A stretch of 64,000 nt of DNA from Candidatus Villigracilis propinquus. Its GTDB lineage: Bacteria; Chloroflexota; Anaerolineae; Anaerolineales; Villigracilaceae. Under the pieces are notes generated by a model that ran no database searches, had not been told where the DNA came from, and worked only from the letters and a program-made list of their open reading frames with translations. The DNA lies in assembly GCA_016714565.1 (NCBI GenBank), contig JADKDM010000012.1, positions 109,286 through 173,285 of the forward strand. Direction: 5' to 3'. Below, one piece after another: positions 9,027 through 19,163 of the stretch (position 1 is the stretch's first letter; each line of letters begins with the position of its first letter). The position numbers were made by a program, and so were the translations under genes.

Positions 9027-9030
<4 letters not shown>
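9003..9030. repeat. Heptameric array overlapping the glycosyltransferase stop codon
   Basis: Four 7-mers of the TGATYAC type (TGATCAC, TGATTAC and variants). The last one contains the TAA stop (minus strand, 9027-9029) of the glycosyltransferase. Confidence 0.6.
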
Positions 9031-9955
<925 letters not shown>

Positions 9956-9959
<4 letters not shown>

Positions 9960-11116
9960 AGATTCTTATTCTTTTTGTTAATGAAAATATGGGAACGAGG
10001 TTTTATCTTATGGGCAGGCAGGCTAAACTGATGGACATCATCTTCCTCAAAAGGAGGCAATCCCAAAATACGGCGTTGTAAATATTTATAGATCACGATC
10101 ACCGAAGCCATCAGCGGAACCACCAGCAACGCGCCCATGATACCTTCCAGGATTGTTGCGATCATGATCGCAATAAAGATCAAGGCTTCATTCATGTGCA
10201 GGCTGCGCCCCATGATGTACGGACGAAGAAGAAAATTCTTCAAATTGATCAGGACAAGATAAACCAGAAAAACAATAACCGCCACCAGGGTATTGGATAG
10301 CGGAATCCAACTTGAGCCTTCCAGTAACGCCACAGCCACAGCCACAGCCACAGCGAGAAAAGGTCCTACATCGGGGATGAGTGTGAAGAGTCCCGCGAGC
10401 ACGCCCAACACCAATGCGCCCGGAATGCCCATGATGGTCCACGCAATGGTGAAAACAATACCCACCACTACCATCAACACGATCTGCCCACGCAGGTATG
10501 CCATCCACACTTCACGCAAGCGATTGTACAACTCGTGCATATCATCCTGATATTCCACAGGCGCAAGGCTGATGAGTCCCTGCCGCATGTGCGGCCATTC
10601 GCTCATAAACAAATGCACACTCACGATGATCACCAAAAACCACAGAACACTGACCGAGGTGGTTTCAAGTAAGGCCAACGCTTCTTCAGGCAGCGGGGTC
10701 AGCACAGCATCCTGCACATGAGAAAGACTTTCGCCAAGCTGCTCAAAGTGAAAGACCATCCCGCCAAATTGAACAGGCTCTGAAAGAGTCCCGCTCACCT
10801 CCGATGAAAGGTCGAGTAGATCCTGCGCCACGATCTTGATCTCGTCAAAAAAGATTGGCGTCAACGTGGCGGGCACACCCACCAAAAAGATCAGCGCGGA
10901 AAAATAAACAATGTTCACAGCCGCAGTGCGTGACAACTTCGTGCGTGCCAGCAAATATCCCACTGCCGGAGAGATCAAATAAGCGGCAAACGCCGCAATG
11001 ATCAATGTCTTTACTGCCTCGTGCGCATAAAAAAGCAGCGCCACAAAAGCGACGAAAAGGATCAGGGCCACCGTGTATCGAAACGGCAGGTTCCAATTTT
11101 TTTGATTGCTACTCAT
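9956..11116 (-). CDS. AI-2E/PerM family permease
   Basis: A 386-aa protein with 7-8 hydrophobic segments and the AI-2E exporter (PF01594) layout: a hydrophobic N-terminus, a soluble middle rich in charged helices (~residues 90-170), then a C-terminal membrane part with GIPGALVLGVLAGLFTLIPDVGP and DVG/GP-rich helices. Family members include PerM-like exporters and TqsA; a specific substrate cannot be given. It overlaps both neighbours by four bases (ATGA), so it forms a tight three-gene operon with threonine synthase and the glycosyltransferase. Confidence 0.85.
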
Positions 11117-12381
11117 AGTATTTTTTTCACTGCCTCTAAAGTTGGTTCAATGATCGGAGCGGATTGAACAGCCTGCATCGCCGCGCGGACATCCTTCAAG
11201 CCGCTGCCTGTATTCAACACCAGAACGGGATCATCGTTTCCCACCGCGCCCGAGCCTGTTGCCTTGGCCAGACCGGCATAGGCCGTCGCCCCGGCAGGTT
11301 CGGCAAAAACACCCATCTGCCCCAGCTCCGCAATAGACTTAATGATCTCGTCATCGGAAACCGTAATATACGTTCCGTTGGTATCCCTTGCTGCACGCAC
11401 CGCCCGGACCCCGTCACGCGGCAGGTCAACCGATATACTGTCTGCGATAGTGACGGCGGAAACAGGCGTGATAACTTCTGTATTCGCATGGAAGGCATTT
11501 GCGATCGCGGCAGACCCTTCCGCTTGCACGCCGATGATACGTGGCATGTTGGGAATCCATCCAAGGTGCAATAAATCCTTGAAGCCTTTGTGGATTCCAG
11601 AAATGATATTGCCGTCACCCACAGAAACAAAAATCGTCAGCGGCGGATGATCATCCAGCGGGCTATCCTTTTGATGCCAGTCGCGATGCGCTTCGATCCA
11701 CCATTCCCAGATTTCGAAAGCGCCTGTCTTCTTCCCTTCCACTGTAAACGGATTGTAGCCAGTGTTACGACAGTACCAGCCGAATTCCTGCGAGGCTTTC
11801 ACGGTCAGGTCAAAGGCATCATCGTAGGTACCATCCACCAATATGACCTTCGCTCCAAAAATGAGCAATTGAGCCACCTTGGCGGGCGGCGCAGACTTGG
11901 GAGCGAAGATGATCGCCTTCTGCCCAACAGCAGCGGCCATACAAGCCAGCGCCGCCCCTGCATTTCCAGTGGAAGCCGTCACCACCACCTCAGCCTTGAT
12001 TTCCTGCGCGCGTGCCACCACAATGGCAGAAGCGCGATCTTTGAACGAAGCCGAGGGATTGCGCGACTCATCCTTGAGCCACAGGTGTTTCAGCCCAAGT
12101 TGGTCTGCGAGACGCGGCAACTTGAAGACGGGCGTCCAACCTGCAAGGTGCAGCGGCGTGGCCTCCCCCTTTGGCTCACTGACCGGCAACAGCGGTTCAT
12201 AACGCCAAAGGGAAAAGTCACGGCGGCTGGTGATATCTTCATAATGATATTTTTTCTTGATGGCTTCGTAATCCATTTCAATATCGAGATTTCCGCCATC
12301 TTTGGGGCAGGTGTACGTAACCTGACCGGGCAGGTATTCGGTTCCACAAATTGAACAGCGATAGCCAGTGAATTTGGACAT
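11113..12381 (-). CDS. thrC: Threonine synthase
   Basis: A 422-aa PLP enzyme that makes threonine from O-phosphohomoserine. It has the Cys-containing N-terminal extension of the thermophile/plant-like form (CSICGTEY and YTCPKDGG, possibly zinc-binding). The PLP lysine is in SASFKDRA, the phosphate-binding loop is TASTGNAGAALA, and a C-terminal NTGSGLKD is present. It heads the operon with the AI-2E permease and glycosyltransferase. Some paralogues of this fold act on other hydroxyamino acids, but motif content favours ThrC. Confidence 0.88.
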   Translation of the reverse strand: MSKFTGYRCSICGTEYLPGQVTYTCPKDGGNLDIEMDYEAIKKKYHYEDITSRRDFSLWRYEPLLPVSEPKGEATPLHLAGWTPVFKLPRLADQLGLKHLWLKDESRNPSASFKDRASAIVVARAQEIKAEVVVTASTGNAGAALACMAAAVGQKAIIFAPKSAPPAKVAQLLIFGAKVILVDGTYDDAFDLTVKASQEFGWYCRNTGYNPFTVEGKKTGAFEIWEWWIEAHRDWHQKDSPLDDHPPLTIFVSVGDGNIISGIHKGFKDLLHLGWIPNMPRIIGVQAEGSAAIANAFHANTEVITPVSAVTIADSISVDLPRDGVRAVRAARDTNGTYITVSDDEIIKSIAELGQMGVFAEPAGATAYAGLAKATGSGAVGNDDPVLVLNTGSGLKDVRAAMQAVQSAPIIEPTLEAVKKIL

Positions 12382-12429
12382 GGTGACCCTTTTCTCTGCT
12401 TGATTTTACCCGATAAGAACACAGGCAAG

Positions 12430-12461
12430 AAAAAGACTCTCAGGCAGAAGCCATGAGAGTC
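12430..12461 (-). terminator. Terminator after the xanthine dehydrogenase operon
   Basis: On the minus strand, GACTCTCA-tggc-TTCT-gcc-TGAGAGTC is followed by TTTTTCTT. It lies 25 bases beyond the XdhAC stop, ending the long transporter-xdh transcript. Confidence 0.82.
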
Positions 12462-12488
12462 CAATTACTATTTACCAATTACCAATTA
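12461..12488. repeat. Heptameric array overlapping the XdhAC stop codon
   Basis: Four 7-mers, three being exactly CCAATTA and one CTATTTA. The final copy includes the TAA stop (minus strand 12486-12488) of the dehydrogenase gene. Confidence 0.65.
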
Positions 12489-15284
12489 TTTTCCGCTTTC
12501 CCTCTCCCATAATTCCCTTGCAATTACTTCCTGATCGACGGGCAGCGTATCAAACCTGACTCCCACCGCGTTGTAAATGGCGTTGGTGATCGCAGGCGTG
12601 GTCGGGATGCTGGAAATTTCGCCAACGCCCTTTGCGCCGTAGGGACCCGCCGCGATGGGATGCTCCACGATGATGGCAGTGATCTCAGGGGTGAGCATAA
12701 TGCCGGGGACGCGATAGCGCGCCAGTTGGTCGGTGACCACGAACCCGTTCTCGACGATGAATTCTTCGGTGAGGCAGTTGCCAAGGCCCATCATCACACC
12801 GCCTTCGACCTGTCCCTGCAAGCCGAGCGGATTAACCGCCATGCCCACGTCGTTGGCAGAGATGACCTTCAGCACTTTCACCTCTCCCGTAATTTTATTG
12901 ACTTCCACTTCAGCGGCCTGCACGCCAAACGAGAAGGCGAAGTGCATGTCGCCGCCCGTTCCAAGGGGCTGTGTCTTGGGCGCTTCATATTCGTAACGCA
13001 CCTTTGGCTGTTTACCCAAAGCGGTCATTTCATTGTAAATTTCCGAGTACGACATCGAATGCCCGTTGACATGGACAATACCATCCTCAAAACGAATCTG
13101 CTCTGGGCGCACATCATATTTTTCGGCCATCGTTGCGCTGATCTCATCACGCAGAGTCTTGGCCGCATAACGGGATGCATTCCCCGTGACGAAGGTCTGG
13201 CGTGATGCAGTTGTCGGGCCGCCGTTCGGGGTCAGGTCAGTGTCCATGACGAGGACACGCACTTTTTCAGGAGCGACTGCCATTTCTTCGGAGACAACCA
13301 AACGCATGACAGTGACGAGACCCTGTCCCAACTCTGCGGCAGAACTGCGGACTTGGAAGGTACCGTCGGCATAGAGTTCCACGTCTGCACCTGAGATATC
13401 GGGCGCGCCGCCGCCGAGTCCCGTATTCTTGTACGCAGAAGCAAAGCCCCAGGCACGAACAAGGTTCGGGTTTTTAGAATCAACTCTCGGCGTGAAAGGA
13501 TGCGGGGTTTGTTTCCGCATCTCCGCATCCACGCGGTCAATACACTCCGTCAATCCCACAGACTCTTTCAATTCCTGTCCCGTGTTGGTGAAACTGCCGA
13601 CGTGCAAGGCGTTCATGCGTCGAAGTTCAACGGGGTCAAGGCCGAGTTCTTCGGCGAGTTTATCCATCATCGATTCAACGGCGAACGCTGACTGCGTAAC
13701 GCCGAAACCACGGAACGCGCCCGCAGGCGGATTGTTGGTGTACATGGCGTAGCAATCGGCGCGGACGTGCGGGATGTCGTACGGGCCAGCCGAGTGCGTG
13801 GTGGCGCGGGTCATCACTTTTTCGCCGAGCGAAGCATACGCACCCGTATCACCGTAGAGTTCGGTCTCCGCCGCAACGAGGCGGCCATTTTTCTTTGCGC
13901 CAATCTTCACGCGGATTTGTGTGGCATGTCGTTTCGGATGCACAAGCAAACTTTCGCGGCGGTCGAACAATAACTTCACGGGTCGCTGCGTTACATTCGC
14001 AAGCATGGCGGTGTGGATCTGCCCCATCACATCTTCCTTGCCGCCAAAGCCGCCGCCCATCAACTGCCCAACGATGCGCACGCGTTCCTCGGGCCAGCCC
14101 ATCACGCGCGCAACCTGCGTTCTATCCTGATACGGAATTTGCGAGCCGACATAAATTTCCATGCGGCCATCGGGCAGCGGCACGGCAATGCTGCACTCGG
14201 GTTCGATAAATGCGTGGTCAGTGGCGGGCGTGTGGAAGGTATGTTCGAGGACAACATCAGATTCAGCGAAGCCCGTATCCATATCGCCTTTGCGGACTTT
14301 GATGTGCTTGAGCAAATTTCCTTTTTCGTGGATTTGTGGAACGCCTTCTTCACGAGCCATGACCGCATTGGTGATGACGGGCTGGAGGTCAAACTCCGCT
14401 TCAATCAACGCGGACGCCTGTTCGGCAATCTCCTGAGATTCTGCTGCAACGATGGCAAGTGCATCACCCACATAGCGCACTCGTTCACCGACGCCAACCA
14501 TCACGGGCCAGTCGAAAATCACAAGGCCATGATTCTTTTCAGCGGGGACATCTTCGGCAGTAAGAACAGCAACGACACCTTTCAATGCTTTGGCTTTGGA
14601 AATATCGAGCTTCGTCAGAAAGCCATGCGGAATCATCGCGCGTTTGGCTTTGGCATATAACATGCCGTCGAATTTCAAGTCATCGGTGTAGATGGCATCA
14701 CCAGTCACCTTCTCAACTGCTTCAGGGCGCAGATGGGAATGACCGACAGTTTTGTGTTCGTGAATTGAATTCGGAATGTGCGTCGGCTTCTGGACGGGTT
14801 CGCCTGTTTGCAAGGCCTGCGCCGCCGCGATGATGGCATTTTCTATGGATGGATATCCCGCACAACGGCAGAGCGTATCCTTCAATGCAAAGCGGATGTC
14901 ATCGCTGTTCGGGTTCGGGTTGCGCTTGAGCAAAGCGTACGCAGTCATGATCTGGCCCGGGATGCAGAATCCGCATTGGACAGCGCCATGCTGCACAAAG
15001 GCTTCCTGCAATGGATGCAGTTTCATTTCTTCATGCACGCGCTCGGCCAAGCCTTCGATGGTGACGATGATCTTGCCATCCGCGCGCTCGGCAGGATAGA
15101 CACAAGACATCATCGGGTCGCCATTCACGAGGACGGTACATGCGCCGCACTCGGCTTCTTCACAGCCGATTTTGGTTCCGGTCAGGCAAAGTCTTTCACG
15201 CAGGAGGGTTGATAAAGTCTCGCCCGCGACTGCTTCGATAGAATATTGTTTGCCATTAACGTTAAGTGAGATTTGATTGGTCAT
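12486..15284 (-). CDS. Xanthine dehydrogenase, fused [2Fe-2S]-molybdopterin subunit (XdhD/XdhAC-like)
   Basis: A 932-aa protein of the xanthine oxidase family. A plant-type [2Fe-2S] cluster (C41, C46, C49, C61) and a second [2Fe-2S] domain (C104, C107, C139, C141) are fused to the Mo-cofactor domains (from ~residue 180), with GGGFGGKE and the catalytic Glu at about residue 889 in GAKGVGE. Fusion with no FAD domain resembles D. gigas aldehyde oxidoreductase and E. coli XdhD. The FAD subunit is the preceding gene, as YgfM is for XdhD. Purine genes all around favour xanthine or hypoxanthine as substrate. ATG 15284 follows TTAGGAAAC. Any longer proline-rich N-terminus is an artefact of the poly-G tract at 15308. 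Confidence 0.9.
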   Translation of the reverse strand: MTNQISLNVNGKQYSIEAVAGETLSTLLRERLCLTGTKIGCEEAECGACTVLVNGDPMMSCVYPAERADGKIIVTIEGLAERVHEEMKLHPLQEAFVQHGAVQCGFCIPGQIMTAYALLKRNPNPNSDDIRFALKDTLCRCAGYPSIENAIIAAAQALQTGEPVQKPTHIPNSIHEHKTVGHSHLRPEAVEKVTGDAIYTDDLKFDGMLYAKAKRAMIPHGFLTKLDISKAKALKGVVAVLTAEDVPAEKNHGLVIFDWPVMVGVGERVRYVGDALAIVAAESQEIAEQASALIEAEFDLQPVITNAVMAREEGVPQIHEKGNLLKHIKVRKGDMDTGFAESDVVLEHTFHTPATDHAFIEPECSIAVPLPDGRMEIYVGSQIPYQDRTQVARVMGWPEERVRIVGQLMGGGFGGKEDVMGQIHTAMLANVTQRPVKLLFDRRESLLVHPKRHATQIRVKIGAKKNGRLVAAETELYGDTGAYASLGEKVMTRATTHSAGPYDIPHVRADCYAMYTNNPPAGAFRGFGVTQSAFAVESMMDKLAEELGLDPVELRRMNALHVGSFTNTGQELKESVGLTECIDRVDAEMRKQTPHPFTPRVDSKNPNLVRAWGFASAYKNTGLGGGAPDISGADVELYADGTFQVRSSAAELGQGLVTVMRLVVSEEMAVAPEKVRVLVMDTDLTPNGGPTTASRQTFVTGNASRYAAKTLRDEISATMAEKYDVRPEQIRFEDGIVHVNGHSMSYSEIYNEMTALGKQPKVRYEYEAPKTQPLGTGGDMHFAFSFGVQAAEVEVNKITGEVKVLKVISANDVGMAVNPLGLQGQVEGGVMMGLGNCLTEEFIVENGFVVTDQLARYRVPGIMLTPEITAIIVEHPIAAGPYGAKGVGEISSIPTTPAITNAIYNAVGVRFDTLPVDQEVIARELWERESGK

Positions 15285-15307
15285 TGGTTTGTTTCCTAAA
15301 GTTTGGT

Positions 15308-15382
15308 GGGGGGGGGGGGGGGGGGGGGGGGGGGAATTTTTTTGTGGGGGAGGGGTTGGCGCGGGGGGGGGCCCCCGGGGGG
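15308..15382. other. Poly-G tract and low-quality stretch between xdh genes
   Basis: A run of 27 G is followed by mixed T and G runs and a (G)9(C)5(G)6 block up to 15382. The sequence is unlike the rest of the window. It destroys the stop of the FAD subunit and spuriously opens the frame upstream of XdhAC. It most likely marks a failed or filled assembly gap, or two-colour sequencing poly-G, rather than biology. Confidence 0.75.
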
Positions 15383-15384
15383 AC

Positions 15385-16251
15385 CGCTCTTGCCCACGCA
15401 GTATCCAATACATCTTTGAACAAGCCGCCGACGATGTGTTTGCGGTAATCTGATGTGGCGCGGCGGGCGCTGGTACGGAATTGTGCCTGTCCGAGCAGGG
15501 CATCGAGTGTCTGGTTGAAGGTCTCTTCGCTGAGGGATTTTCCACGCAAAGCGGATTCGGCTTCGGTGGCACGGAAGGGAATCGAACTACCGGGGCCAAC
15601 GGCGATGTGAATGTCGTTCACGACATCCCCAGCCCGCTCAAGCCAGACAGCGCAATTCAAAATGGGCAGCGCAACTCCCTGCGGACGCATGATACGTTTG
15701 AAGCAGGAGGCGATGTGGGGAGTGGAAAGTGGTAAGTGGAAACCAACGATGATTTCTTTTGTTTTATCGATGGCGGATTTGCCCGGGCCGAGGAAGAGTG
15801 AAGTGAACGGCATTCGGCGAGTCCCTGAAACGCCAGCCACTTCGGCTTGTGCTTCGAGGGCGGTCAGGGCGATGGTCCCGTCCGCGGCGGGGAGAGCGTG
15901 CGCGACGTTGCCGCCGAGCGTGGCGGTATTGCGGACTTGCGGGCCAGCGATCAAGTTACAGGCTTCGACCAATGCCTGGGCGTGCGTACCAGTTAGCGGG
16001 TCCAGTGCGACGCGGTTGACTGGGACGGCGGCTCCGATGTAGAGTTCATCCCCTCTCAATTCGAGAGCGGTCATCTCCGGGACGAAGGTCAAATCAATTA
16101 AAGTGTGGATGGGGGCATGGCGGCCTTGCTTTAAATCAAGCAGCAAGTCGGTGCCGCCAGCAATGGGCAAGGCGGGGCCGGATGCAGAAGCAAGGGATTG
16201 AACGGCCTCCAAAACGGAGGTTGGGCGTTTATATTCCTGCCAAAGGTTCAT
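15385..16251 (-). CDS. xdhB: Xanthine dehydrogenase FAD-binding subunit (XdhB/YgfM-like), 3' end obscured
   Basis: About 289 recognisable residues, a normal length for this subunit, which passes electrons from the FeS centres to NAD+ or another acceptor. The FAD-binding PCMH fold shows PIAGGTDLLLDLKQG near the start and the family block NLIAGPQVRNTATLGGNVAHALPAAD split over residues ~95-125. ATG 16251 (MNLWQEY) fits family starts; a longer form from 16323 is possible. The true stop is lost in the adjoining poly-G stretch. The gene stands between the transporter ATPase and fused XdhAC, in one operon. Confidence 0.88.
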
Positions 16252-16359
16252 AGGTGGTGTGTCCTCTTTCTGTTGGACGGCGGCACTTTTCGATGGGATA
16301 TTGCCCAACGCCGCTGGTTTCATGCAGCGACCACCGAACCGATGGATATTGAATTTGAT

Positions 16360-17928
16360 TTATTTTACAACAGATACGCCCTCTTCGGGGTGTACACCTG
16401 CCATTAACAAGCCAAGCATTTGAGGGGTGGCGTTTTCACGCGGGACGATGTCCATGACCTGTCCTTCATAGATGACTGCAATGCGGTCAGAGAGGGCAAG
16501 GATCTCGTCAAGGTCTTCGGAGACGAGCATAACTGCCGCGCCTTTGTTGCGCTGTTCGATCAATTGCGCACGGACGTATTCGGTCGCGCCAATGTCGAGT
16601 CCACGAGTAGGTTGGGCAGCGAGGATGACACGCGGGTTACGCGAGATCTCACGCGCGAGAACAACTTTTTGAATATTACCGCCGGAAAGATTCTTGGCGT
16701 GAGTTTCGCGAGACGGGGTCTTGACGTGGAATTGCTGGATCAATTGATCGGTGTGGGCCGCAATGCCGCGCAGATTCAAAAAGCCGTTTTTGGAAAATGG
16801 CTGCTTGTGATGTTCACGCAAAACCATATTCTCGGAGATTGTGAATTCCTTTATCATGCCGTCGCGCATACGCTCTTCGGGAATGTAGGACAACATGCGT
16901 TCAGTGATATCACCTGGGGCGAGGTTGGTAATGTCCTGTCCTTCGAGATAGACCTTGCCCGATGTGACCTTGCGCAGGCCGGTGATGGATTCAGCCAGTT
17001 CGCGTTGACCGTTGCCGGAGACACCAGCAACGCCGAGGATCTCGCCGGAGCAAAGATCAAAACTGACGCCGCGCAAGCCGGGGGTACCGCGGTCACTGCC
17101 GCATTTGACACCATCTAAACTCAGGCGAACTTCACCGAGATTGGTCTCGCCGCGATCCGGCGCAAAACCAACTTCGCGCCCGACCATCCAGTTGGCGAGA
17201 TCCTGCTTGGTGGTTTCAGAAGTGAGGCGTGTGCCGATGGTACGTCCATCACGCAGAACCGTAACGCGATGGCTGATCTCGATCACTTCATGCAGCTTGT
17301 GGGAAATAAAAATAAGTGCGTGCCCATCCCGAACCATTTGTTTCATAATGACGAACAACTCATCCACTTCCTGCGGGGTGAGGACGGCAGTGGGTTCGTC
17401 AAGAATGAGGAGGGATGCGCCGCGATAAAGGGCTTTGATAATTTCAACGCGCTGCTGCTGCCCTACTGAAAGCTGCCAGACATAGGCAGTGGGATCGATC
17501 TTCAAGTTGTAGATCTTTGCAAGCTCAATAATACGTTTCGAGACGCGATCAAGATCGGTCAATATGCCGCGGGAGGATGGCAGCCCCAAAGCGACATTTT
17601 CTGCAACGGTCAGAGTTGGCACAAGCATGAAATGCTGATGGATCATGCCGATGCCGATGTTGATCGAATCGTTTGGTGATGAAATGGTGACAGGCTTGCC
17701 ATCCAGAAGGATATCGCCCTCATCTGGGTGATACAAGCCATACAAGATCTTCATCAACGTGCTTTTCCCTGCACCGTTTTCACCCAACAGGGCATGCACT
17801 TCGCCGGTCTTCACATCAAAGTTGACATGGTCGCTGGCAAGCACGCCGGGAAAACGCTTGGTAATGCCGCGCATTTCGAGGCTTTCAATGCGGGTCTTTC
17901 CGGAAGGAAGTGTATGAGATTCGGTCAT
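16360..17928 (-). CDS. Nucleoside/purine ABC transporter ATP-binding protein (set 2)
   Basis: A 522-aa protein with two tandem ABC modules, as in the NupO/YufO and RbsA-like importers. Module 1 has GENGAGKST, signature LSVGQQQR and Walker B LLILDEPTA; module 2 has the degenerate P-loop GVSGNGQR and signature LSGGNIQK. It powers import with the two permeases at 19164-21229 and the binding protein at 18004. ATG 17928 is chosen because the extra N-terminus from 17967 is read from the hairpin repeat just upstream. It is followed by the xdh genes in the same direction. Confidence 0.92.
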   Translation of the reverse strand: MTESHTLPSGKTRIESLEMRGITKRFPGVLASDHVNFDVKTGEVHALLGENGAGKSTLMKILYGLYHPDEGDILLDGKPVTISSPNDSINIGIGMIHQHFMLVPTLTVAENVALGLPSSRGILTDLDRVSKRIIELAKIYNLKIDPTAYVWQLSVGQQQRVEIIKALYRGASLLILDEPTAVLTPQEVDELFVIMKQMVRDGHALIFISHKLHEVIEISHRVTVLRDGRTIGTRLTSETTKQDLANWMVGREVGFAPDRGETNLGEVRLSLDGVKCGSDRGTPGLRGVSFDLCSGEILGVAGVSGNGQRELAESITGLRKVTSGKVYLEGQDITNLAPGDITERMLSYIPEERMRDGMIKEFTISENMVLREHHKQPFSKNGFLNLRGIAAHTDQLIQQFHVKTPSRETHAKNLSGGNIQKVVLAREISRNPRVILAAQPTRGLDIGATEYVRAQLIEQRNKGAAVMLVSEDLDEILALSDRIAVIYEGQVMDIVPRENATPQMLGLLMAGVHPEEGVSVVK

Positions 17929-17942
17929 TGCGCCATCCTTTA

Positions 17943-17980
17943 CCCTCACCCTTAACCCCTCTCCCATGAAGGGAGAGGGG
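17943..17980. repeat. Hairpin/heptad element between BMP and ATPase genes (set 2)
   Basis: A 10-bp perfect stem (CCCCTCTCCC 17956-17965, GGGAGAGGGG 17971-17980) with a five-base loop, preceded by 7-bp-periodic CCCTCAC/CCTTAAC units. Such CCCTCTCCC elements are common bacterial intergenic repeats. Between binding-protein and ATPase genes it could stabilise or attenuate the transcript. Confidence 0.6.
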
Positions 17981-18003
17981 TATTGATGAGAGATAGAACT
18001 TAT

Positions 18004-19077
18004 TTACGGCAAGGTAATGGTGATGGAGCCGTCAATGATGCCCTTGATGGTGTCATCGGCAAGCGTTTGAGCCTCGGCAGGAAGGGAGTAATCAGCGTTG
18101 AACTCGATCACTTCGCCGCCATTGGCGAGGTTGGCCTTGAATGACTGCCCACCGAGGGTGCCTTCACCGATCAGAGTGAGCATTTCGCGAAGGGCAACTT
18201 CCCAGTGATAGACCTGGCTGGACACTACGATGCTGGGGGCTAATTCGGTCTGGTTGGATTGAGTACCGAACCAAAGGGCATTGGCTTCTTCAGCCTTGCC
18301 GATCGCACCCACAACCATCTGGGCGGTGCCGGTCAAAACATCAGCACCAGCGGAGATATGTGTGGAGGCGGCTTCGGAGGCAAGTGCAACGTCAGAGAAG
18401 GAACCGATATAGTTCACGTTCACAGTGATGGAAGGATCGGTCGCTGCAACGCCAGCTTTGAAACCGTCCACATACAATTTTGCATCGCCAACTTCGATCG
18501 GGCCGACAACACCAATCACTTTACTGGTGGAGAGGGTGGCAGCCAACACACCGTTGACATAGCCGCCTTCCTGAGAAGCAGCTTCGTACGCAAAGATATT
18601 GGGCTGGCCGAATGTTTCAGCGGTGGTGCCCCAGGCAAAGCTGGTCTCGGGGAAGTCAGGAGCAATTTCCTGCAAGGAGGAACCATACTGGGAGCCGTGG
18701 CCGATCACGAGGTCGAAACCCTGTGAGGCATAATCACGGATGGCTGCAGCTGCATCATCCACAACGAACATGTTTTCGGAATAGACGATCTCGAAGGCTT
18801 CCGGTCCGCCCATTTCTTCCTGAATGCGCATCAAAGCATCGTACATGCTCTGGCTGAAGGCCAGATCATTGATTGCGCTCGGCATTACAACGGCCACGCG
18901 GAAAGGTTCAGCAGGAACGGCGGGAGCTTCGGTAGCGGCGGCAGCAGGGGCTTCCGTTGCTTCAGCGGGAGCTTCTTCTACTACTGCAGGAACTTCGGGA
19001 GCAGACGGGGCGCCACAGGCGCTCATCACGAGTGAAACGGCTAGAACAAAAGTCAAAATCCATGCAAATTTCTTCAT
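18004..19077 (-). CDS. BMP-family nucleoside-binding lipoprotein (set 2)
   Basis: A 357-aa substrate-binding protein of the BMP/PnrA family (purine nucleoside binders). Lipobox LVMSACG sits at residues ~15-22, then an Ala/Glu/Pro-rich linker, then the ligand domain starting FRVAVVMPSAINDLAFSQS. The start at 19077 (MKKFAWIL) is preferred because GGAGAAG lies six bases before it; an in-frame ATG at 19089 sits upstream of that site. It is lipid-anchored outside the membrane and hands the ligand to the permeases encoded just upstream. Confidence 0.9.
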   Translation of the reverse strand: MKKFAWILTFVLAVSLVMSACGAPSAPEVPAVVEEAPAEATEAPAAAATEAPAVPAEPFRVAVVMPSAINDLAFSQSMYDALMRIQEEMGGPEAFEIVYSENMFVVDDAAAAIRDYASQGFDLVIGHGSQYGSSLQEIAPDFPETSFAWGTTAETFGQPNIFAYEAASQEGGYVNGVLAATLSTSKVIGVVGPIEVGDAKLYVDGFKAGVAATDPSITVNVNYIGSFSDVALASEAASTHISAGADVLTGTAQMVVGAIGKAEEANALWFGTQSNQTELAPSIVVSSQVYHWEVALREMLTLIGEGTLGGQSFKANLANGGEVIEFNADYSLPAEAQTLADDTIKGIIDGSITITLP

Positions 19078-19163
19078 CTTCTTCTCCATTTTTTGAAATA
19101 CGGTTTATTGGTCAACGACATTTTCGAGTAACGACACTTCGAATGTACACACCTCCTTGCTAA

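Noticed and set aside
11590..12354. Long open frame opposite threonine synthase
   Set aside because: It is antisense to a conserved gene, has no recognisable domain or ribosome site, and reflects codon bias of the real gene.
12486..15284. Selenocysteine-containing xanthine dehydrogenase
   Set aside because: No in-frame TGA interrupts the gene. Selenium dependence in this family, if any, would come from a labile cofactor that cannot be judged from sequence.
15285..15599. Proline-rich N-terminal extension of the XdhAC frame
   Set aside because: It is translated from the poly-G stretch and from the XdhB gene on the same strand in another frame; the family start MTNQISLNVNG with a ribosome site is at 15284.
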